From assembly GCA_025716815.1 (NCBI GenBank), contig JAIXMN010000009.1, forward strand, positions 868,001-932,000: a DNA stretch of 64,000 bases, given 5' to 3'. Position 1 is the first letter of the stretch, and the number at the start of each line of letters is the position of its first letter. The notes beneath the pieces are model-generated. The model saw only the letters and a list, made by a program, of their open reading frames with translations, did no database searches and had not been told where the DNA came from. This DNA comes from Dichotomocladium elegans. Its lineage: Eukaryota; Mucoromycota; Mucoromycetes; Mucorales; Lichtheimiaceae. The position numbers and the translations under genes are program-made. This document shows positions 11,801 to 21,576 of this stretch, in pieces.

Positions 11801-13098
11801 TTAAACGAATATTATAATCTTTCACTTGATCTGCAAGAATACATAGAAGGCCGTTGTTATGGTTTCATTTTATGGAAATTTATTTCTATTTAGAAGAAGC
11901 TGCCAAATTAAGAGTACGTCGATCGACGTGTTGTTCGGTTAGACTTTCCTGTTACATTTCATTGTATACCATGGTTCACTTGTTCATCTCAATACGCATG
12001 TACGTATTACAAAGTTTCGGTTTGTACGTGTGCGTTAAGTAGTTCACATAGCGATAAATGGCGGATATCAATGGATCGTGAGTCATCCCATGGCATTGAG
12101 CATTTCATACTGTCTCCTACGGAGATGGGCTCATGGAAGCATTCATTTAACGGACTGGCTGTTGTCTAATATTCAGCTATATAAAGGATTGGTGCTGAGC
12201 TTCATGTCACTTTTCTGGAGCCATTGTTCCATGAGACGTAGGAGGACCTTAGAAACTAATACACCCCCTGCCACTGAAGCTAACTATGGACATCTCCCCG
12301 CCCTCTTTCACAGAGGGTTCTCTTTACCATCTGGGATGGTGGTTCTGCAGGATGTTTAAAACTCGTGAAAACTTCTGCTAGAAAGAATTTGCCAAAAAAA
12401 ATTAACATCCTGGCGCTTATTAATACGTAAGGCGTGACGAAATAGGATGGTTATTGAACAGTTGGTACGCATTAGCTACACCCGACGAAGATGGTTATAT
12501 ATCTCCTTTTTTAAGGAACCATCTGTGTCGATCACTCTCTCCCGAGGGGAATGCATGGATGCATCACAAAAGACATTCGTTTCTTGCTTATATCGATAGG
12601 AACCAGTATACCGTCCCTGTCTGCGGGGGGGGGGAGGGAGCGGGAGGGAAGAATCACGTAAATACAGTGCCACAACCATTCCTCCGTTTTTCAGATAAAG
12701 ATGAATATATACTGGTAAAATAATCTACAAACTAACTACAGGATATCTTTTATATGGAATGGGGCGGGCTCTGAGAGATGGTCATTATTAAAAGGAATTG
12801 CAGATACACCATGTTCTCCTGGGCTGTCATAACCATTTCTTTATCTCCAGGAAGTAAGGCTTTCTCGGTTATGAAATAGCCCTAAAAATCTATATTCTCT
12901 GATGAAGGGTGAACAAGCTTAAGTGGGACTTGCCACGTGGGATTTTTTACTGGCGTCATTGTCTCCGGCAATGGGTTCATCTCTGTGTTACCCGGAAAGG
13001 CCCAGTCACTCATTTCCCCCCGCTATTGCACCACCACCGTGCAGCCACTTTTCATATTTCAGTTTTCTCTTCTTAGCGACATTCAAGTGAGAAGCCAA
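8895..13098. other. 4.2-kb gene-free stretch between two divergently transcribed genes
   Basis: No open frame here shows a family signature or a plausible exon chain. The stretch should hold the 5' regions of the zinc-finger factor (minus) and acireductone dioxygenase (plus). It has many pyrimidine runs and short repeats, including a TATG/GTAT microsatellite at about 11231-11271 and a G run at 12626-12635. The length is unusual here; a long regulatory region or decayed repeats are both possible. Confidence 0.5.
11231..11271. repeat. TATG microsatellite
   Basis: A tract of about ten TATG/TGTG tetranucleotide units, directly visible, with one TGTG interruption. Confidence 0.85.
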
Positions 13099-13958
13099 AT
13101 GCGAGCTTACGTCTACGATACCGCCGACACTTCTGACCAGCGTGAACACCATGACACGGGAATTTCCAAGTCTTTGGAGGATCTTTCCCGCATTGGTGTC
13201 TTGTATTGGCGCTTCGATGGCGATAGTGCCCTTGACCAGCTTAATGACCTTGCAGCCGAACGCCAGTACAAAAATAGAGACCAGGTATGATATATCCGCT
13301 TCTCCCGCGTGAGCAAAACCTATTTCTCTGCTGTCGCTGGTGGTGTTGTGGTGGAGGTTGTGGGAAGCCCGTTCGCACTAGTTATTATATGTACTGCTGA
13401 ATAACGATCCGTCTCGGATTTAGGTTGTTATCTCTCCGGAGGCTATGGGAGCCGTCTATGAGGACAAAGTCAAGATGTTCTTTGACGAGTAAAGTGATTA
13501 TTTTGAGAGGAAAAGATAGGCGAAAAAAGCATGCTCATGGGTACTGATAACAGAGCAAATACATCAGGCATATTCATGAAGATGAGGAAATCCGGTTCGT
13601 TTTAGACGGCACTGGTTTCTTTGATGTCCGTGACCAGGATGATGTTTGGGTTCGCATTGCCGTCGAAAAGGGCGACATGTTAATCCTGGTAACTATAATG
13701 ATAATGATAGTCATTCATGGATGGTCGCTCACATGCTCCGTCATAGCCTGCAGGCATCTATCATCGCTTCACCACCGACACCAAGAACTACATCCACGCA
13801 CTTCGTTTGTTCAAGGATGAGCCTGTATGGACCCCTATCAACCGTAAGTAACACATACAATGGATATCAGTAACCGTCATTCATATCATATTCTTATAGG
13901 CCCTCTTGCTGATGACAATGCTCACCGCAAGGAATATATCAAGAGCATCACGGCCTAA
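13099..13958 (+). CDS. ADI1: Acireductone dioxygenase (methionine salvage)
   Basis: Oxidises 1,2-dihydroxy-3-keto-5-methylthiopentene to the keto acid precursor of methionine, using a bound Fe2+ (or another metal). Five exons: 13099-13284, 13424-13488, 13568-13688, 13747-13843 and 13900-13958, giving 175 residues, normal for the cupin-fold ARD family. Exon 3 opens with the metal-binding motif H-I-H-E-D-E-E, then [12 protein letters not shown]. Exon 4 opens with P-A-G-I-Y-H-R-F, which supplies the last histidine ligand. The acceptor at 13566-13567 was chosen over two nearby AGs because only it gives F-F-D-E-H-I-H-E without extra residues. The open frame extends upstream to 12937, but the conserved start M-R-A-Y fixes 13099. 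Confidence 0.95.
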
Positions 13959-15659
13959 CTTAATATGTATGTAATCATCCGTGTTCTGTTTGCACAAGAA
14001 AAAGCTGTAAAATAATAATAAACAAATACGCGCAAGTAACATGCAAATTCAGTCTTGTTGATGATGGTACTATTCTCATATTCCCTCTCTTTCATTTTGT
14101 ATCTGCGTATGCACAATATGAAAGGACGATTGTAGCTGTATTGGTCGGAGATTGTTATGATGAATATTATAGGCGTACTGAGAAGAGTATACGTCTTCGG
14201 CGAGGCCGACGTAGGGCGCAGGACGTGAGTTGCATGTTCGTGTGTGGAGATGCGAGAGCAGAAGGAAAAGGGAGAAAGAAAGAATGCAAAGATATATTTA
14301 ATCCTTTGCGCTGCCGTCTCGAGGTCTATAAATAACGCCACGTTGCTCCAGATCGTCTTCAATGTCTTCAGGTATCCGTCCATGTACTCGAATGGCGTAC
14401 ACCCCGCGTGTAAATTTGTCTATGAGATTGCAACTGTGAGCAATACTCTGCATTGCCGAGCGAGCGAGAGTCATGATCAAATGGTTTACCAATACGTTGC
14501 CATCTTGCCACCCAACTCTCGTGAGGCTGCATGAGCGCAATCATGCTAAGATTCAGTAGAGAAAATGAGCGGATCATGCTTTTGGCTGCGAGGTACGTTG
14601 CTAACTTCTGTTTTTTACCCTTCGAATTTTGTCGTGGTGCATTCGTTCACTCGATCCGTCCGCCCACGCATACGGAGCAGATCCTCGCAGTTTTCGCAGC
14701 CATTAGCTCGGAACTGAGATGCATTCTAAAACGTTAAGAATCCCAGGTGAGTGACAAGTTAGAACCGTGCGGCGATGCATGAGTGGCAAGGGAATTGGTA
14801 CCTTGACGAGTGAGCATAAGAGACATGCGCGCAATTGTTTTTTCTCAAGAGGAAGTGTTTGCGACATTAGATAAAACTTATAAGGCGTAGTAATAAAAAA
14901 AAAAAGAAAAAGAAAAAAGGAGAAGCGAATCCCGCGAATACTTTTTATTTCTTTGAAAAAGTCAGTCCTTTCATTAATGCCATTCCAACAGTCTATCTCT
15001 ATGGCGGTTTATTTTGCTCTTCACAGCTAATCGAGACTACTCATCTGGATTGAGTTCCAGGCGGGTAGCGCTAGATGCTGGGGATATCAATATCCTCCAC
15101 TGTAACGAAAAAGTGTCTTGTAGATATACCTTCGGCATTACTATATCGACTATCAGGCGCTAGTAAGTGCGGACGACACTAGGTTCCATGCTGCATTCAT
15201 ATGCTGTCAGGATGCTTTCCTCCGTACTGTGATATCCGTTGCTGTATTGAAAAGAACATATGGTCCTAGCTGTTTTGCCGCAAACTGATGCAATCAAAGC
15301 CTTCATCAACATCAACAGCAAGAAAACTATAGGCTTGTCATGATCAGTGCACCGTACTGTATGTACTGTACGAACAAGCCCAGGCTTAGCCTTTCTAAGA
15401 TCTAAAAGTATGACGCCGAATACTCTGCCTCGTCCAATGATATGAGTTCATAGGCAAACCATGCTCATGAACAACACGTTCCTGTTGAAGATCGTTTGCA
15501 TGTGTAATTTTTGTATAGAGAGATGAAGTTGCCGAACCTCTTTTATTCGACATCGTACTTTCCACGTGGGCGACAACTTAACTTTGTCGCCTTGCACAAA
15601 GATGGCATTCGTGGAAGAAGAAAGTGGTGGTAATGGGGCACTTTATGATATATTCGATA
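13959..15659. other. Intergenic region between convergent genes, with one Tc1 relic
   Basis: The two flanking genes end toward this gap. I see only short frames and one transposase fragment (14985-15075). An A-rich run lies at 14896-14925. No RNA gene is evident. Confidence 0.5.
14985..15075 (-). mobile_element. Tc1-like transposase relic (C-terminal fragment)
   Basis: On the minus strand this reads LELNPDE, a stop, then LAVKSKINRHRDRLLE. It corresponds to the C-terminal S-P-E-L-N-P-I-E block and the V-K-S-K-V-K that follows in the copies at 63.2 kb and 44.3 kb. It is short, interrupted by stops and clearly dead. Confidence 0.65.
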
Positions 15660-16991
15660 TTATTTCAACGGTGCCTTGACCTCCAGAACCTTGCCATGGT
15701 TATGAGCCCAGTTGAGACAGGCCTTGTTCTGACGGTCACATAAGGTGAGCAGCACCTTGCGTTGGACGAGTTCGGCAACAGATTCCCAGTCATCAATAAG
15801 GTCACATTCTTTCATCTCAAATACAGAAAGATTTGTGCACAACCTGACGTGGGCGCGGATGGACCGGTTCGTGAGTCGATGGCAGTTGTTGACAGAAATG
15901 CGCTCGAGATGGCGGTGGCGATGTTCGGCGAGTCTGATCATAGCTGTATCGTCAATGTCGCAGCCTGCAAGACCGAGCACGGTGACGCTCGTATGCTCTG
16001 CGACGGAAACGATGGATGCACTGGTAATCTTTTGACGGTCGCGGATGCGACCGACGTTGAGATGAGCGAGCCGGGGGCATCGCGTGGCGATCGCGGCGAT
16101 AGATGCGTCAGATATGTTCCCGCATGCCCTCAAATCAAGATGTTCGAGGCGCGGTGATGTGGCCGCGACTGCGAGGATCAGTGCATCCGTCACTCGGTAA
16201 CATCCTGCAAGGACAACCCGCCTGAGGCCTCCACCCTTTAAAAAGCCGAGTACGGCATCATCCGTCACAGGGTCGCAAACGTACAGCTCGAGCGACTCTA
16301 TTCGGCTGCAGTGGCGGGAGATTTTGTCGAGTGGCTCGAGCATCGAGGGCTCCTTGCATTTGCGGATGGAAAGCGAGCGGATCGACCGCCGGTACACCTC
16401 AATCCGCTCATACTGAGCGACCGCAAGCGTCGTTCGCATAAGCAACGGATCGACAAAGACGTTGCTCGGACCCACGATCGGATACCCGATAGCCAGTGAA
16501 GCAAACGGGGACGAGTGGCCCTGCTTATCCATCCCATTCGAGTATGCAATATGGCTCTCGGCGCCAATGACTGCAGCAAACTTGAGAAATGCGTCGTACT
16601 CAGCCGGCGACTCTTCAAACACAATGGTGCTGTACATCACCCGTGCCGCGCAATCATGCCACAGCTGGCTGACAAATAGGCACGGGTAGATCCACTGATA
16701 TGTCCGTTTGCGTGATACACCGTGGATGTTGCTTTTGCTGTGTTGGCTCGTCGCTGGGATTTGCGGCGGATCAAAGAGGTGACGGATAATCAGACTCACA
16801 ATCTCCGGGAGCTGTATGGCCTTGTGCGCTGTTACCGTCTCCACTGCTGCTGCTGCTGCTGCTGCTGCTGAGCACACGAGTTGATCCATATACTGCTGTA
16901 GAACAAATGTGAAGCAAAAGAAAAGGCAAGGAATAGCGGCTATTTTTTTTTCGCGGAGGTTTTTTTTTGTCTTTCCTTCTCTTTGAAGCAC
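15660..16991 (-). CDS. F-box / leucine-rich-repeat protein, Amn1-like
   Basis: Probable substrate-recognition subunit of an SCF ubiquitin ligase, or an Amn1-type cell-cycle inhibitor that keeps the fold but not the ligase role. An F-box-like segment begins L-P-E-I-V-S-L-I-I about residue 62. Cysteine-containing LRRs of the L-x-L-x-x-C type follow from about residue 200 to 420. The C-terminus (V-L-L-T-L-C-D-R-Q-N) resembles Amn1 family tails as I remember them. The open frame starts at 16991 (443 codons). The ATG at 16889, just before a run of eight alanines (GCA/GCT repeat), is an equally good start because the upstream part is hydrophobic and basic and looks like leader sequence. A single exon suffices. 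Confidence 0.8.
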   Translation of the reverse strand: MLQREGKTKKNLREKKIAAIPCLFFCFTFVLQQYMDQLVCSAAAAAAAAVETVTAHKAIQLPEIVSLIIRHLFDPPQIPATSQHSKSNIHGVSRKRTYQWIYPCLFVSQLWHDCAARVMYSTIVFEESPAEYDAFLKFAAVIGAESHIAYSNGMDKQGHSSPFASLAIGYPIVGPSNVFVDPLLMRTTLAVAQYERIEVYRRSIRSLSIRKCKEPSMLEPLDKISRHCSRIESLELYVCDPVTDDAVLGFLKGGGLRRVVLAGCYRVTDALILAVAATSPRLEHLDLRACGNISDASIAAIATRCPRLAHLNVGRIRDRQKITSASIVSVAEHTSVTVLGLAGCDIDDTAMIRLAEHRHRHLERISVNNCHRLTNRSIRAHVRLCTNLSVFEMKECDLIDDWESVAELVQRKVLLTLCDRQNKACLNWAHNHGKVLEVKAPLK

Positions 16992-17097
16992 TGATCAAAT
17001 CGTCCTTCTGCTTCTCCAAACAAATGATATCTATTCCCAAAATACATAGCTGTAATATATTCCGATTCTGATCTATCACCCGCATTCCGATATGCCT

Positions 17098-19532
17098 TTA
17101 AAATCTCGGTCTAAAGAGTTGACGTTCCTCAAAAGCAATTTTTACAATCATGAGATCCCGCAATGCTTCAATTTGATCTGTAGTCAAACCACATTTATCG
17201 CGGACATATCCCTCGATTGAACCATACGTCTTTTTGAGATCGGCTATGGTATTTTTCATAGCCAGGAACCTAGCAATAAATTGCATAATGAGAATCGCAC
17301 AATTGATAAGGCGACTTTGACGATGACAGATTAACACGTACGGCGCAGACATGACCATTCGCATATCGTCAATGGTCACATTCAGCATTTCGGCCTTCTT
17401 TTGAAGCTCGCTCTCGGGTTCTATATAAATATCTAGTTCGTCAGAAACCTTTTTCCTTGCGATGCGTAGAGAGTTAACGAAACATCAGCTTACCCCAGTA
17501 ACCGAGGTTGCTCAGTGCATAGTCGCGGGCGATGATCTCTTCATCAACACCACACAGGCCAAGCAGGAGCATGATAAACACTCCAGTACGGTCCTTGCCA
17601 GCAGTGCAGTGGACAATGAGTGATTTGGTCGACTGACGCGAATGATGTTCGAGCATATGCAAAAAGATGTTCCGGAAACTACGACTGCCCTTTTCAAGAA
17701 TGACCTTATACACCTTGGGAAAGCCATTGGCGCCTTCGAAATAACCTTGCCAACGTGATGCCAGGGCGGCGGGGGAATAATCGTCTTTACTGAAAACTGC
17801 GGAAGGATAGCGGGTGAGGCAAGGGATATTTCTGACATAAACGGGCATATGCATGTCAGCTTATATAGACAAGAGGACGACGCAACTTACGCCATGACCC
17901 CTTGTCGCTCAATTTCAGGTTCGGATCGCATATCGAACGCAGCTATCACGTTAAGCTGTCTCAGCGTTTCGGCACCTTTGGGGGTAACATTTACTAAACT
18001 ATGGTTGGGTGTTGATTGAGATGAAGGAACATTGCCACGTGAGCCCTTATTCGCTCCCATAAACGAGATGAAAACCGATACACTTACTGGCCACAGCGAA
18101 ATACAAGACGTTCGCGAATATAGCCTGTACCATCACGCACTGGCCATCCACCGATATCACGGAAGTTCTTGACACCCTCGACGTCAATCCAACGAGGGGT
18201 AACCACCGCTGTCGTCTGTCCCATGCGCCGTGCTAACCTCATATCCCGGAGCAATAATGAGCTGGCATGGTTTTGCATACTCGTGACTCGTATAATGCAT
18301 ACCTTTTTCAAAGGAATCGTTCTCATGCTTTTCAAAGTAAGCGAGAATCGCTTGAACGAGTTCCTCATATCGCCCGGTGAAGTTATGGTTGGCATCAGGG
18401 AATAATCTCAAGGTGTGGTTAGGCACTGCATTAGCGAACATGGCAGCGTTGTATACAGGCACAACCTTTCGATGATATTGATTACTAGTCGCTCTTTTCA
18501 GATAGCCCCACCCTACTTGCCTCATCAGCAGTGCCGTGGCATGTGAACACGCACGTCGTTCTCGGCATTCGATGGACTGCGTATGTTGAGTTTTTTGATC
18601 TATGCTTGGGTGAACCGGCCCTTGGTTCCTGATAAATGGCTTACTTACCATGTGAGTTATCCCACGAAGTGAATCGGTTAATATCCTCCCGAGTGATCTT
18701 GTAAATTTCATATTGATCCCGACGGCGGACCTTCCATTCGAGGAACCCCTTGATCATGACAGATTAGAAATTGCTCTATTATTTTTTTTTGCATGGATGA
18801 ACTTACTTGACTTTCCATTGCCTCTTTCATATTTGGCCACCGAGTGTACAACTGGGGATCATTCATCTGATAACGTGCGGATACATTCACGAAATGAGCT
18901 AATGGCACTTCGCACGTCGTTGCATATTTGAAACCAGCCGTCGATCCTAAACTTTATTGTCAGTAAAAAAAAAAAGAGGCGGAAGCAAAGACAACAACAT
19001 AACAAGGAACATCTTTTCCCCTTTCTCGAGAAGCGCAAATGCTCCCTCCCCCTCTCTTACCTCGCGAATGGCCCACGATCGCCCAGATTTCGTATCCCAA
19101 TCGTGTAAAATGCTTCGCAATTGTGTGATAATCCTCAACGTCTTCCTGCGACATGTCAATTCAGCTCCTGTGAATGGGCATAGACATTTGTCCTTACCGC
19201 AATGTTGGCGAAGCCGGCTCGGCCGGAACTGTCGCCATTGCCCCGGAAGTCCCAGCGGAAGCTGGAGTATGGAAGTTTTTGTGCGAGTAATTTCTGGAAT
19301 AGATAATTCTTGTGGCCTTGAATAGAGAGGATATCAAATGCGTCGAGGAGCACGTGTTAGCGTATTACTAGGATAATAATGGGAGGACGGAGGTTCTGTC
19401 TTCGTCACCTTGGGCGCCATGGCCAATGAGAACAAGCCGAGGACGCTCTCGGCCAGCGTCGATGGCATGCTTTTCTTCGAGCAACCCGACAATGGTCTCG
19501 CCCTTGTCGTTCTGAATTTCGATTGTTGCCAT
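17098..19532 (-). CDS. Alpha/beta hydrolase fused to a tyrosine/dual-specificity phosphatase
   Basis: A two-enzyme protein of 534 residues, rebuilt from 12 exons: 19532-19409, 19316-19198, 19145-19061, 18946-18807, 18748-18649, 18576-18521, 18465-18303, 18208-18088, 17998-17891, 17831-17494, 17420-17342, 17269-17098. The N-terminal half (about residues 1-265) is a serine hydrolase: G-H-G near residue 38, W-D-F-R-G-N-G-D-S-S-G, the nucleophile elbow G-H-S-R-G-S, G-T-A-D-E-V-V-P-V and a final A-N-H-N-F histidine. The C-terminal half opens with G-V-K-N-F-R-D-I-G-G and carries the phosphatase loop H-C-T-A-G-K-D-R-T-G, as in PtpB-like tyrosine phosphatases. The halves are joined across intron 18302-18209 (GTATGC...ACAG), which restores frame exactly. 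Intron 18520-18466 uses a GC donor. Substrates are unknown. If that joining intron is wrong, these are two adjacent genes; the phase match and the lack of a Met before the phosphatase argue for fusion. Confidence 0.85.
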
Positions 19533-19989
19533 GCAAGAAAGGTTCGAATGAGGAAGAAAAGAAGAGAGAGTGAAAAAGAAAAAGGGACTTGCTCCCGACG
19601 GGTTCTGTACCTGAGTTCAAGTGATCTGAAATGAAAATTCGCCCTTTCCTATTTGCAGCTTCTCATCCTCTAAACGCTGCAGATCATACATACTTCTCTT
19701 TGACTACATTTCCAGATCGATATATTGGATGGACCCAGTCAACAGCTACAACAAAAAAAAAAGACAAAGAAGGGAGGGCGGATGCAAGTAATATCTCGTT
19801 CGCCAGGCTTGGTACGCAATTCTTTTGTTCGTTGTACAAAAAGACACGTGATAGCCAATACAGTCTGCGTCATTGTCACACAGTCGGCAATAATGAAGCA
19901 CAAGCTGATCAAGGGCTCGTCTTTCTTACCCACAAAAGTGCGCAATCCGGAGACGCTGGACTGCTTGCAGCAATACATGCTTTAGATCA

Positions 19990-20830
19990 ATGAGCCGGTT
20001 CATATCTTCCAGAAATCCAAACGCCTGTGCGGACATGCTCCGGACCAACCGAAACTCGATCCGGCGGTCGAGGAAGGAGAGTAGTCTGCCGAGCTTTCAG
20101 TTGCAGAAATTCGTGCTGTCCACCGCAACCCATTCCAGGACAGGCGCGGTGCAGACGGCGATCACAAACTTTTCAAGAGTCGAAAGCCATGGCAACGCGA
20201 GCCGTTTGAGGCGTGGTAGCAGGTGCGAGAAAAAATTCTGCGAACGCTGCATCGTTGAGTGCATACTTGTCCACCGTGTTCAACCTAAGATGACTGAGAC
20301 ATAAAATGCTCGTATGGTATCAAATAGGGTTGCATCGGTCACCGGCCGTTAGTACATACCCAAGAATAAGACCTGGAGAGATGGATGCTTTGCAAGGAAC
20401 CTGCCCAAGGAACGGGAATTACTTTTAATCCAACGGACTCGAGCATTCTGAGGTACGAGAGAACTGGCCGTTGAGCAAAGATATTGAATGAGGGCTCCAC
20501 GGCCACGATTCGTAACGGACAATCTCAACCCGTTGGCCCGTTGCAAACCAGCGCCTTAAAATCCGTACCAGTGCATAAGGCAGCAGTGAAATGCAGCCCG
20601 GGATTGGAATCGAGTTCTCACGAACTCGGGCCTTATGGTCTGCCCATGCAGCGGGTTGGATAAAGCTGGGATCAAGGCATTCAATATCTTCAAACTTTGG
20701 ACACGTGTCAGATACTCAGTCGATAACAGGAGGAAGTTGGAAGAACCAGCTATAAGGTGCTCATGTTTATTGCCGATTCGGACAGTTACCTCAGCACCTA
20801 TTCAAAGGGAAAGACGTCAATCATGTTGAC
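19990..20830 (-). pseudogene. Decayed LRR / F-box-type gene
   Basis: Minus-strand frames here read like leucine-rich-repeat protein but jump frame and contain stops. Examples are P-K-F-E-D-I-E-C-L-D near 20690, a long open run from about 20730 to 20445, F-L-A-K-H-P-S-L-Q-V-L-F-L-G near 20365 in a different frame, and L-P-R-L-K-R-L-A-L-P-W-L near 20210. No splice set I tried joins them cleanly. It may be a broken relative of the F-box/LRR gene at 15660-16991 or a poorly modelled multi-exon gene; I favour a pseudogene. Confidence 0.4.
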
Positions 20831-21576
20831 CCACTCAGGCAGAGGTAGTTAATATGGGTCTACACGAAAGATATAGGGATGGCGTGCCCACCGTCACCTC
20901 CGAAATCGCATCATATCTTGGTATCATCGTCGGTTGTTTTAAAATCAATGGAACGGATGCTGAGCTTTATGATGGGTATGTCCCTTTGTGGGTGATTAAA
21001 TACCAGCTCGCTAAGTGATCTGAACGGTTCAATTAATGGTAAGAACCGTGACATGGTTGATATGGCGCAATATCAAAAGTTTCCATGGTCCCGCCCTGCC
21101 CCAGCCATTTGATATCGATGAAACTCTTTCATGCTCGATTCTCATACAGTCATGGTAGAGCAGTAACTAAGAAAGTCGAACGTCCTCAACTTTCGATAAC
21201 ATCGTTTTACTGTCATGTTTTTGGCATGATGTCCTAAACACCGTATCAGCCGATTATTATACAAGTGGTTTTTGATGTAATCGAGCTCGACCGTACGCCA
21301 AAGGGAAGATGTATGTAGCGGAATGAGCTGATATTATGAGTGGGAGTCCGATATATGTTCGAACAGCTCATCGCAATTTAATTGGGAAAAAGAAACAATA
21401 CGCATACTCTAATATCATATGGTAATATACCATCGTCTGCAAGCAAAAACATCGAGTTGCAATTTTGATCCCCAGGACGAGCAAGGGTAAAAATGCAGGG
21501 CCAGAAGAAGAGAAGGAGCGGTCGAGGCGATACTCTTAAAGGTTTAATAATGATTATTATAAAATGGGAATTAAGG
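20831..21576. other. Intergenic, nothing recognised
   Basis: Short frames only. It lies downstream of the myosin gene and should hold its 3' UTR. Confidence 0.5.

Noticed and set aside
12937..13098. Upstream Met in frame with acireductone dioxygenase
   Set aside because: The extra 54 residues have no similarity to the family, which starts M-R-A-Y at 13099.
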